Positions 24,226-32,221 of a stretch of DNA of 45,213 bases are shown piece after piece. Source of the stretch: an uncultured Erysipelotrichaceae bacterium (GTDB lineage: Bacteria; Bacillota_I; Bacilli_A; RF39; UBA660). A program made the position numbers and the translations under genes. The notes beneath the pieces were generated by a model, which did not search any database, was not told where the DNA came from, and saw only the letters and a program-made list of their open reading frames with translations. Each line of letters opens with the position of its first letter. Position 1 is the first letter of the stretch. The stretch covers positions 95,598 through 140,810 of the forward strand of contig CACXGO010000029.1 of NCBI GenBank assembly GCA_902767245.1. The letters run 5' to 3'.

Positions 24226-25647
24226 CTACCCCATATAATCATTTAAAACATTTCTTGCAAGTTTTTTAATTGCCGTTGAAGTAATAGTTGCTCCGCTTAC
24301 AGTATCTATATCTTCAACTTCACTTTTGTTTTTAAATTTATCAACATAATTGCTTTCTTCAACTTTTGAATAGAAACTATCATTTTGTTCTAAAATATTG
24401 ATTTTTTCAATTTTTGAATCTTTTATAATTACTTCTGCTTTAATCAAACTTGAATAACCTTTCTCAGTAACAATATAGGTTGTTGCATCATTTTTGGTTT
24501 CCTTAGAAATTATATTAAAGTTTGGATCAACATTAACTTTATTCTCTTTAGTTTCAGCAATATAAAGTGAAAGTCCTAAAATAAGCATTATTTGAACAAG
24601 AACTAGAATTGCAATTTTTTTATAACCAAATCTTGCATATGCACCTAATCGATCAATCATAATAACAAACATATTCATAATTAAAATGCTTGTTAAAACC
24701 CCTTCTGGAGCATTTGTCAAATATCTAAATACAACTGTTAAAATTCCAAGAAAAATTCCATATATTACTTGAGCAATTGGTGTTGTTGGGCTTGTAACTG
24801 GATCTGTTGCCATAAAAATAGCTCCAAAGAAAAGTCCCCCACTTAATATTTGAAATGTTGGGTACCATAGAGTTGCATCATTTAAACTACCAATAATATA
24901 AGTCATTACAAATACTGTTCCAATATATGTAATTGGAATACGCCATTTTATTGCTTTTTTATAAACTAAATATAAAAATCCAAGGATGCACAAAAAGGCA
25001 CTAGTTTCTCCTAATGCTCCAGGAATTGATCCAAAAAAGAAATTCCAAAGAGTCCCATATGGCTTTACTAAAGCATCATATGTTCCAATTGTTTCAATAG
25101 TTGCATAATTACTTAATGGTGTAGATTTTGAAATAGCATCAACTTCATAACTATTTAAATATCCACCATTATTTGTAATAGTTACAGCAAAAATGGTAAT
25201 TATAAATAGTCTTCCAATTAAAGCCGGATTAAAAATATTATATCCAAGTCCTCCAAATACAATTTTACCAATTAATGATGATATTAAAGCACCTACTATA
25301 AGTATCCAAATTGGAGTATTAATTGGAAGAATTAAAGCTAAAAATAAACCTGGAAAAATACTATATTTTGTTTTTAAATGATAACCAATATTTTTGGGTT
25401 CCTTTTTAATTAAAATTCCATATAAATATTCTGTAAAAAAAGTAACAAAAACTGATACAAATATCATTATAAGTGGTAATAACATTTGATAAATTGTTGA
25501 TTTTCCATTAATATATGGAACTATTCCATTCTTATAAAAAGAATAAAGTATTATTGGAATAAGAGCTATTAAAAGATTATTCATAATATTGTTTGTTTTA
25601 TTTTCTGTTTTTAAAAACGGACCTTCTTTAATATGAATTTCTTTCAT
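24226..25647 (-). CDS. Fused RnfD-RnfG subunit
   Basis: 473 residues joining two Rnf subunits. Residues 1-335 are RnfD/NqrB-like, with about ten helices, the flavin-attachment segment DAISKSTPL (T176), GYNIFNPALIGR and FGAIFMATDPVTSPTTP. A helix at 343-363 (KIAILVLVQIMLILGLSLYI) and an extracytoplasmic FMN-binding domain follow (about 390-470), ending in DTVSGATITSTA with the flavinylation Thr T454. This domain is the RnfG part, shorter than usual. Both covalent FMN sites (family knowledge; attachment by ApbE, not in window) are thus in one chain. ATG at 25647 shares a base with the rnfC stop and has GGAAGTGA ahead. Confidence 0.9.
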   Translation of the reverse strand: MKEIHIKEGPFLKTENKTNNIMNNLLIALIPIILYSFYKNGIVPYINGKSTIYQMLLPLIMIFVSVFVTFFTEYLYGILIKKEPKNIGYHLKTKYSIFPGLFLALILPINTPIWILIVGALISSLIGKIVFGGLGYNIFNPALIGRLFIITIFAVTITNNGGYLNSYEVDAISKSTPLSNYATIETIGTYDALVKPYGTLWNFFFGSIPGALGETSAFLCILGFLYLVYKKAIKWRIPITYIGTVFVMTYIIGSLNDATLWYPTFQILSGGLFFGAIFMATDPVTSPTTPIAQVIYGIFLGILTVVFRYLTNAPEGVLTSILIMNMFVIMIDRLGAYARFGYKKIAILVLVQIMLILGLSLYIAETKENKVNVDPNFNIISKETKNDATTYIVTEKGYSSLIKAEVIIKDSKIEKINILEQNDSFYSKVEESNYVDKFKNKSEVEDIDTVSGATITSTAIKKLARNVLNDYMG

Positions 25648-26915
25648 TATCTCACTTCCTTTATTTTTTCTTTAGCTAATTTTACACATTCTCTTATATT
25701 TAAACGTGATGGACATATATATGAACATGAACCACATTCAATGCATTTATCAGTATTTAATTTTTTTAGCGTTTCAATATTATTTAAATTATCTTTAATT
25801 ATAACCGGTGAAAGCTTAGCAGGACAGACTTGAACACATTTACCACATCTAATACATGGAAGTGCTAATTCATTAACAGGACTCTTAATTACTAGTACAC
25901 AATTTAAATTTGGAGTAATTATTAAATCATCACTTGGTAATGATGTTCCCATCATAGGTCCCCCAGCAATAAAAGTTATATCTTTGGCTCTTTTATAACC
26001 TTCAATTGATTCAATTATTTCTTTTACTGGTGTTCCAACCTTAACAACAATATTTTGTGGTGCTTTAAGCATTTCACCAGCAAATGTCACAGTCCTTTCA
26101 GTTAATGCCCGATTATATTTTAATGCGCTATAAATGGCATAAATAGTAGAAATATTATTAATTACAACACCAAGTTCAATTGGCAAGCGATCATAGTCTT
26201 CTTTAATAATTTTTTTAACAAGCATACGCTCCCATCCCATTGGATACATATCATCAACCAAAAATAGTTTTACTCTTAAATATGTACCAATGTGATTATT
26301 AAATGCATTTATTAGTTCAGAATTGTTTTTCTTTACTGCAATATAGCATTCTTCTATTTCATTAATTGTTAATATGGCATCAATTGCTTCTAATATTTCC
26401 TCTGTAAAATTAAGACCTAATATTTGATCTGCTGTAATATATGGCTCACATTCAACGGCATTAACTATTAAAGTGTTAATTTTTCTTTTTGTATCATATT
26501 TTGCATATGTTGGAAATCCAGCTCCACCCATACCAATAATTCCTTTTTCTTTAATGATTTCAAGAAACTCTTTTTTAGAAAAATCAGTTATTTTTTTACT
26601 TTTTTTAACATTTAATTCAGAATCTTTAAAATCATTTTCAATTTTAACACATTTTACTTTTTCACCATTATAACAAATATGTTCTTCAAAACCGACAACT
26701 ATACCTGAAACACTTGAAAGAATAGGAATTTTAAATGTTCCCTTTCTTCTTCCAACAATACTTCCTTTATTTACATAGTCACCTTTTTGAACTAAAACTG
26801 TTATATTAGTATCGCCAGCATTAATTAACGGTATATAAACATAATTTGGACGCATATATTTTGCTAATGAATGCTCTAATGTTTTTTTCTTGTATTTTGG
26901 TAAATGTAAAGCCAT
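25647..26915 (-). CDS. rnfC: Rnf electron transport complex subunit RnfC
   Basis: Peripheral NADH/FMN-binding subunit of Rnf. Features: a barrel-sandwich start (INAGDTNITVLVQKGDYVNKGSIVG), the NADH/FMN site segments KGIIGMGGAGFPTYAK and NAVECEPYITAD, and two 4Fe-4S motifs, CIRCGKCVQVCP and CIECGSCSYICP, near the C-terminus. 422 residues, within family range. The start at 26915 is chosen for GGAG 10 bases ahead; an ATG at 26930 lacks a site. First gene of the rnfC-DG-33aa-E-A-34aa-B(-frr) operon. Confidence 0.95.
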   Translation of the reverse strand: MALHLPKYKKKTLEHSLAKYMRPNYVYIPLINAGDTNITVLVQKGDYVNKGSIVGRRKGTFKIPILSSVSGIVVGFEEHICYNGEKVKCVKIENDFKDSELNVKKSKKITDFSKKEFLEIIKEKGIIGMGGAGFPTYAKYDTKRKINTLIVNAVECEPYITADQILGLNFTEEILEAIDAILTINEIEECYIAVKKNNSELINAFNNHIGTYLRVKLFLVDDMYPMGWERMLVKKIIKEDYDRLPIELGVVINNISTIYAIYSALKYNRALTERTVTFAGEMLKAPQNIVVKVGTPVKEIIESIEGYKRAKDITFIAGGPMMGTSLPSDDLIITPNLNCVLVIKSPVNELALPCIRCGKCVQVCPAKLSPVIIKDNLNNIETLKKLNTDKCIECGSCSYICPSRLNIRECVKLAKEKIKEVR

Positions 26916-26975
26916 TAAGACCAACTCCATTCTAATATAGATTATACATTGTTTTAAAAATTTTTTAAAGCCTAA

Positions 26976-27006
26976 AAAATGACAAGTATATTAAACTTGT
27001 CATTTT
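26976..27006 (-). terminator. Terminator after the histidine kinase
   Basis: 11-bp stem AAAATGACAAG/CTTGTCATTTT, 9-base loop. It separates the two-component genes from the rnf operon, with TATAAT at 26941-26946 just beyond as a possible rnf -10. Confidence 0.75.
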
Positions 27007-28256
27007 ATTATAAATGTTACACCATTTTTTTCGTTTTTGACACTTATATCATATTTAATAAGCATAAGTGACTTTTTTACAATTGAAAGTCCTAATCCAA
27101 ATTGACCTTTTGCGCCTTTTGTATAGGGATTAAATATATTATTTACAATATCTTCATCTATTTTTTCACCATCATTAAATAGTATTATTTTTTTAGATTT
27201 TATTGTTACTTTTATATTGTTTTTAGTATAGCGCATGAAATTTGTAAAAATATTATCAAAAATAGTTTCCCAAAGTTCATAAGAACCATTAAAAGTTGTA
27301 TTCTTATCAGCATAAATAATTTCCCATTTTATATCTGGACGCTGAAGTTGAAATTTTTTTACAACATCTTTAATAACATCTTGCAAATCTATTTTATTTA
27401 AGACCATTTTTTTATCCTTAAGATAATTTAGCTTATTTAAATATAAAAGTGAATTAACCTTTTGTTCTAATTTTAAAGTTTCTTCTTTTATAATATCAAT
27501 TCCATCTTCTGGTTTTGTCACATTATCTTCAATTCCTTCAATATAAGATTTTATAACGGCAATAGGTGTTTTAAAATCGTGAGATATGTTTTGATACATT
27601 TGATTTTTATAGTCTTCGGCTTCTTCTAATGTGAGTTTCATATTATCGATAGCATTTGAAAGAATTATAAATTCATCATCTAATTTAAACAGATAATCAT
27701 CTTTATAGTCTTTATTAGCTAAATTATCAATTTTCTTTTTTAAATGTTCTATTTTATTAATGATTAAATTATTCCACCAATATATTATAGCAACAATTAT
27801 TAAAGAAACGATAATTATAATTGGGATTAAAACTTTTGAAACATCCTTTCTTATCTCAATTATAAAATTGTTTGTTGTCAAAGCAATTTTATAGTAATTA
27901 AAATCGCGATAAGTTGAATAATAATAAGTTTTACCACTATAAGTAAACTTCCCGTGAGTATTATTAATATTTTTCATAATTGAGGTTACATCTAAAGATA
28001 TTATGTCAGAAAAATTGTTTGAAACATATGTTTTTTCATTATAGACATAAATGTATCCAATATCATTATTAGTAGCATTTACAATATCATTTCTTGATAT
28101 AATTAATGACTGCCTTAGTGTTTGATACATTCTTTCTTCATATATAGGTAGTAATTGTTTAGGGAGAATAAGTAACAATGCTATAAATATTATTGCAACG
28201 ATTAAAACAATAATAGCAAGCAGTTGTTTGTAAAGTGTTAATTTCATAGTTTTCAT
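27000..28256 (-). CDS. Sensor histidine kinase
   Basis: 418-residue membrane kinase. Helix 1 is at about residues 9-31, followed by an extracellular domain of about 110 residues (rich in N/Y, with YVYNEKTYVSNN) and helix 2 near 142-164. Then come a HAMP-like segment, the dimerisation/phospho-acceptor motif ISHDFKTPIAVIKSYIEG, the N box (DNIFTNFMRYTKN), and a G box FGLGLSIVKKSL with a weak G1 box (NDGEKI). ATG at 28256 overlaps the regulator stop by 4 bases (ATGA). The signal sensed is unknown. It lies next to the rnf operon but is separated from it by a terminator. Confidence 0.92.
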   Translation of the reverse strand: MKTMKLTLYKQLLAIIVLIVAIIFIALLLILPKQLLPIYEERMYQTLRQSLIISRNDIVNATNNDIGYIYVYNEKTYVSNNFSDIISLDVTSIMKNINNTHGKFTYSGKTYYYSTYRDFNYYKIALTTNNFIIEIRKDVSKVLIPIIIIVSLIIVAIIYWWNNLIINKIEHLKKKIDNLANKDYKDDYLFKLDDEFIILSNAIDNMKLTLEEAEDYKNQMYQNISHDFKTPIAVIKSYIEGIEDNVTKPEDGIDIIKEETLKLEQKVNSLLYLNKLNYLKDKKMVLNKIDLQDVIKDVVKKFQLQRPDIKWEIIYADKNTTFNGSYELWETIFDNIFTNFMRYTKNNIKVTIKSKKIILFNDGEKIDEDIVNNIFNPYTKGAKGQFGLGLSIVKKSLMLIKYDISVKNEKNGVTFIIK

Positions 28257-28909
28257 GATAAACGATATCCGAATCCATAAAGAGTATTAATATTTAGCTT
28301 TGGTAGTTTCTTCCTGACTCTTCTAATTAAATCATCAACAACGCGATCATTTCCAAAATAGTCAGTACCCCAAACATTCTTTAAAATTTCCTCACGACTA
28401 AATGATTTATTTTTATTATCTATAAAAAATAATACTAAATCATACTCTAAAGTTGTAAGATTAATTTCTTTATTCTCTTCTAAAATGATTCTTCTTTCTT
28501 TATCAATTTCATATGTTTCATAAATTGTTTTTGATTGATTTTTTGAATAAACTCTTTTTATCATATTGTTAACACGTAAAACAAGTTCTTTGGGAGAATA
28601 TGGTTTTGTGATATAGTCATCACTTCCAAGCTCAAGACCAATAATTTTATCTAATTCTTGATCACGAGCTGATGTGAAAATTACTGGCACTATTTCATCT
28701 TTTTCGCGGATTTTTTTTATAATATCATAGCCACTAATATCATCACCTAGCATAATATCTAAAATCCAAAGTGAAATGTTATTACCAACATAATTAATAG
28801 CATCACGCCCATTATAAAATGATATTACTTCATAACCAGCATTTTCTAAATAAGCCTTAACAATATTATTTAAATTTATTTCATCTTCAACAAGACATAT
28901 TTTATACAT
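28253..28909 (-). CDS. OmpR-family response regulator
   Basis: DNA-binding partner of the adjacent kinase. The receiver domain has the acidic pocket (VEDE), a phospho-acceptor Asp in LWILDIMLGD, Thr/Ser in FTSARD and Lys in YITKPYSPKEL. The C-terminal winged helix has the typical LTTLEYDLVLFFIDNKNKSFSREEIL and RVVDDLIRRVRKKL...LYGFGYRL. 218 residues. The start at 28909 uses GAGGTG ahead; a GTG at 28918 lies inside that site. Confidence 0.93.
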   Translation of the reverse strand: MYKICLVEDEINLNNIVKAYLENAGYEVISFYNGRDAINYVGNNISLWILDIMLGDDISGYDIIKKIREKDEIVPVIFTSARDQELDKIIGLELGSDDYITKPYSPKELVLRVNNMIKRVYSKNQSKTIYETYEIDKERRIILEENKEINLTTLEYDLVLFFIDNKNKSFSREEILKNVWGTDYFGNDRVVDDLIRRVRKKLPKLNINTLYGFGYRLS

Positions 28910-28927
28910 ACTTTGCACCTCTTTATC

Positions 28928-28936
28928 ATTATAGCA
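28928..28936 (-). promoter_or_regulatory. Extended -10 promoter of the two-component genes
   Basis: TGCTATAAT on the minus strand, about 19 bases before the regulator ATG; weak -35. The rest of 28937-29104 holds nothing else I can support. Confidence 0.5.
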
Positions 28937-29108
28937 TATTAATTCTTATAGAATCACCTCTTTACTTTTGTTTTTATATTTCGGAGTGTATAATTTTTAA
29001 TTTTTTTTATTTCTTTGTTTATTCTATAAATATCACCTGCCTTCATTTTCATTATAAAAAATCTTTTTGGGAACATTACCTAATGATTGTGGGAAATTAT
29101 GGCAGAAA

Positions 29109-29132
29109 AAAAGTAAACAAATGTTTACTTTT
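29109..29132 (-). terminator. lysS terminator
   Basis: 10-bp stem AAAAGTAAAC/GTTTACTTTT with a 4-base loop, overlapping the stop codon, with T run. Confidence 0.8.
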
Positions 29133-30594
29133 CGTTTTGTCTCATTAATGGGAACAAAACAACATCCCTGATTGAAGGTACATTATAAATTAGCATAAGT
29201 AAGCGATCAATTCCAAAACCTAACCCAGAAATTGGTGGCATTCCTTGTTCCATCGCACCCATAAATGATTCATCAATTTCCATTGTTTCATCATCACCTT
29301 GTTCTTTAGCAACAAGTTGATCTTCAAATGCTTGTCTTTGAATAATTGGATTAACAAGTTCTGAATAAGCTTTACAAAGTTCTGTTCCTCCAGCTACAAC
29401 TTGAAATACATCAATTATTTTATTATTTTTATCATTTCTTCTAGCAAGAGGTATTAAAACCGCTGGATAATTATAAATAACTGTTGGTTCTATAATATCA
29501 GCACGAATAGTTCTCTTATATGTAAAATCAATTATTTGACTTAATGAATGATAGTCTTCTAATTCATTTTTAGTAAATAGACCTTTTTTGATAATCTTTT
29601 CTTTTAATTCATTTGGATCTTCAATTTCAAGAAAATCAAATCCTAAAATTTCAGTTAATCTTTCAACATAATTAATTTTATTAAAATCTTTGCCAAAATC
29701 TAAAGTATGACCTTGATACTCAATAGTAGTTGTTCCAATCAATTCAAGCATTAAATTTCTAACAAATCCTTGATAAAATTTCAAATTATCTTCAAAATTC
29801 CAATATGAGGCATACCACTCTACTTGTGTAAATTCTTGTAAATGTTCAGTATCCATACCTTCATTTCTAAAACATTTTGCAACTTCATAAACGCGATTAA
29901 ATCCAGCCGCAATACACTGTTTTAAATATGTTTCTGGTGCAATTCTTAAATTGAGATCAATATCTAAAGCATTATGATGAGTATAAAATGGTCTAGCAGC
30001 AGCTCCACAAACAGCACTTTGTAAAATTGGAGTTTCAACTTGTAAAAAGCCATTTTCACCTAAATATTTGTGAATAAATGAATAAAGTTTACTACGACCT
30101 AAAAATACTTTTCTAGAGTCTTCATTAGAAATTAAGTCAACATATCTTTGACGATATTTTTCCTCAATGTCAGTTAAACCATGAAATTTTTCTGGAAGCG
30201 GTTTTAAAGCTTTACCTAAAAATTCAAAACTATCAGCTCTTAATGTTTTTTCACCTGTTTGAGTTGTAAACATTTCACCTTTAGCTCCAATGAAGTCTCC
30301 AACATCAATCATTGTTTTAAAGAAATTATATTTTTCTTCTCCAACTAAATCAATTTTAATTGAAAGTTGTAAATCTCCTTCTAAATCACGAATTCTTAGA
30401 AAACTTAATTTTCCCATTTTACGCATAAAAACAATTCTACCAGCAACACTTACATCTTTTGTTCCATCTTCAAGTAAGGCTGCTTCAAATAAACGATGGC
30501 TTATTTCATATCTTTCAGGATAAGGATTGCAATATTTTGCAATTTCTACTAATTTATCTCTTCTTACCTGTTCTTGTTCACTATATTCTTTCAT
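29125..30594 (-). CDS. lysS: Lysyl-tRNA synthetase, class II
   Basis: Charges tRNA-Lys. N-terminal OB-fold anticodon domain (VSVAGRIVFMRKMGKLSFLRIRD), then class II motifs: motif 1 around FLQVETPILQ, motif 2 in VYEVAKCFRNEGMDTEHLQEFTQVEWY, motif 3 GFGIDRLLMLI. 489 residues, typical. ATG at 30594 follows GAGGTG and overlaps the RDD gene stop as ATGA. Last gene of the dusB-RDD-lysS operon; dusB-lysS adjacency is also known from Bacillus. Confidence 0.97.
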   Translation of the reverse strand: MKEYSEQEQVRRDKLVEIAKYCNPYPERYEISHRLFEAALLEDGTKDVSVAGRIVFMRKMGKLSFLRIRDLEGDLQLSIKIDLVGEEKYNFFKTMIDVGDFIGAKGEMFTTQTGEKTLRADSFEFLGKALKPLPEKFHGLTDIEEKYRQRYVDLISNEDSRKVFLGRSKLYSFIHKYLGENGFLQVETPILQSAVCGAAARPFYTHHNALDIDLNLRIAPETYLKQCIAAGFNRVYEVAKCFRNEGMDTEHLQEFTQVEWYASYWNFEDNLKFYQGFVRNLMLELIGTTTIEYQGHTLDFGKDFNKINYVERLTEILGFDFLEIEDPNELKEKIIKKGLFTKNELEDYHSLSQIIDFTYKRTIRADIIEPTVIYNYPAVLIPLARRNDKNNKIIDVFQVVAGGTELCKAYSELVNPIIQRQAFEDQLVAKEQGDDETMEIDESFMGAMEQGMPPISGLGFGIDRLLMLIYNVPSIRDVVLFPLMRQNEK

Positions 30595-31163
30595 CTTTTC
30601 ACCTCTATAACTTTTGTTTTTGTAATTTTATCATGAATTGTTTCACCTTTAATTAATAACATTAAAAAGCAAACAATCCAATAAATGAATTGAACAAAAA
30701 ATAAAATTGTTTCAACTCTAGAATACCAAATTGCATTTAAAATGTAAAGTAAAATTGATAGTAGAATCATTAAGAATAACCCTGAATTTAAAGTAGAACG
30801 GATAATATAAGTATTTAATGTGATTTTTTCGTCACTTATTAATCTCACTTTTCTTATATGTTGTCCAACTGTTTGACCATTTAAATAAGCCGGTATAAGT
30901 ATAAAATAAATAGTTATAATTACAATCATAATTATATAATACTTGACCATCCCTCGTTCAATTTCAAAGGTTATTTTATTAATTTCGTTTTTTTGCTCAA
31001 CTGTAAATTCACTATATTTTTTTACACCCGACTCAATTTTAGCTATTTCATAGTATTTATCTTTTATTTCATTGCTAAGAGGAAAAGCACTAATTGTAAA
31101 TGAAATAATAAAAATTAAAACAAAAATATCTAAAATTGCCGCAGTTATTCTTCTATATCGCAA
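30591..31163 (-). CDS. RDD family membrane protein
   Basis: 190 residues with about four helices. It starts MRYRRITAAILDIF and keeps the family's RR..A..D pattern, and later GQTVGQHIRKVRLI and the end HDKITKTKVI. Function in general unknown; some relatives take part in ion or solute transport. Starts at TTG 31163, preceded by GAGGTGG, and overlaps the dusB end by 19 bases. Translational coupling to both neighbours suggests a fixed operon. Confidence 0.85.
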   Translation of the reverse strand: MRYRRITAAILDIFVLIFIISFTISAFPLSNEIKDKYYEIAKIESGVKKYSEFTVEQKNEINKITFEIERGMVKYYIIMIVIITIYFILIPAYLNGQTVGQHIRKVRLISDEKITLNTYIIRSTLNSGLFLMILLSILLYILNAIWYSRVETILFFVQFIYWIVCFLMLLIKGETIHDKITKTKVIEVKR

Positions 31164-32140
31164 TTTGATTCCACCTCATATTCTTTTAAAAGTTCTAAAA
31201 CTTCTTCTTTAGTTGATACTTGTTGTAATTTGATTTTGATTTTTTTTACTCCAGGCATACCTTTCAAATACCAAGCAAAATGACTTCTCATTTCCAAACA
31301 AGCCACTTTTTCACCTTTTTGAGAAATAAGAAAATCCAAATGAGTCTTTATCATATTAAGTTTTTCTTCTATACTTACATCTCTAGGTTCAATTCCTTTT
31401 TCTAAATAATCAATACATTCTTTAATAAGCCAAGGATTACCTAGTATTCCTCTTCCTATCATAACCGCATCACAGCCAGTATAATCAAGCATTTTTTTGG
31501 CATCATAGCAGGATTTTATGTCACCATTTCCAATTACAGGAATATTAACACTTTCTTTGACTTTCTTTATTATTTCTAAGTCTACATTACCAGCATAACC
31601 TTGACTTCTAGTTCGACCATGAATTGCAATAGCTTTTGCTCCTGCTTCTTCACATATTTTGGCGATTTCAACTGCATTGATACTTTTTTGATCCCAACCA
31701 CTTCTAATTTTGACAGTAACTGGTATTGAAACAGCTTCAACTACACTTGAAACAATTTCCTTAACTTTTATTGGATTTTTTAAAAGAGCACTACCTGCTT
31801 GCGATTTTAAAGCAATTTTTGGTACAGGGCATCCCATATTTATATCAATTAATTTAATTTGGTGTAAATCTAATAAAATACGTGCTGCTTTCGCCATAGT
31901 TTTAGGATTAGAACCAAATATTTGAACAGCAACAGGTATATTTAAATTTTCTATACCATTTAACATTTCTAAAGTTTTTTTGTTTTTTCTTACAATAGCT
32001 TCTGCACTAAGTAATTCCGTAATGGCATACCCTAAACCCATTTTTTCGCATATTTTAATGTATGCAGGATTGGATATCCCCGCCATTGGAGCTAAAACAA
32101 TTTGATTTTTTATTTCAACATTGCCAATTTTAAAAAGCAT
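31145..32140 (-). CDS. dusB: tRNA-dihydrouridine synthase DusB
   Basis: FMN-dependent reductase making dihydrouridine in tRNA D-loops. TIM-barrel motifs: LAPMAGISNPAY, DINMGCPVPKIALKSQAGSAL (catalytic Cys in NMGCP), VTVKIRSGWD, AIHGRTRSQGY, PVIGNGDI and VMIGRGILGNPW. The C-terminal helical domain is short. 331 residues. The start at 32140 follows GGAAGTGAT; a TTG at 32155 overlaps that site. Heads the dusB-RDD-lysS operon. Confidence 0.95.
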   Translation of the reverse strand: MLFKIGNVEIKNQIVLAPMAGISNPAYIKICEKMGLGYAITELLSAEAIVRKNKKTLEMLNGIENLNIPVAVQIFGSNPKTMAKAARILLDLHQIKLIDINMGCPVPKIALKSQAGSALLKNPIKVKEIVSSVVEAVSIPVTVKIRSGWDQKSINAVEIAKICEEAGAKAIAIHGRTRSQGYAGNVDLEIIKKVKESVNIPVIGNGDIKSCYDAKKMLDYTGCDAVMIGRGILGNPWLIKECIDYLEKGIEPRDVSIEEKLNMIKTHLDFLISQKGEKVACLEMRSHFAWYLKGMPGVKKIKIKLQQVSTKEEVLELLKEYEVESNCDIEE

Positions 32141-32165
32141 ATTAATCACTTCCAAAACTACATTA

Positions 32166-32194
32166 ATTATATTATATTTGATATTTATTTACAA
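32166..32194 (-). promoter_or_regulatory. dusB operon promoter
   Basis: TTGTAA, 17 bases, TATAAT on the minus strand, just after the clpC terminator. Confidence 0.6.
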
Positions 32195-32197
32195 GAA

Positions 32198-32221
32198 AAA
32201 GTCATGTTTAAACATGACTTT
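32198..32221 (-). terminator. clpC terminator
   Basis: 9-bp stem AAAGTCATG/CATGACTTT with a 6-base loop and T run. Confidence 0.75.

Noticed and set aside
28954-29052. 32-codon basic ORF upstream of the response regulator on the minus strand
   Set aside because: No ribosome site, and its ATG overlaps a TATAAT. It lies in the promoter region and looks like chance.
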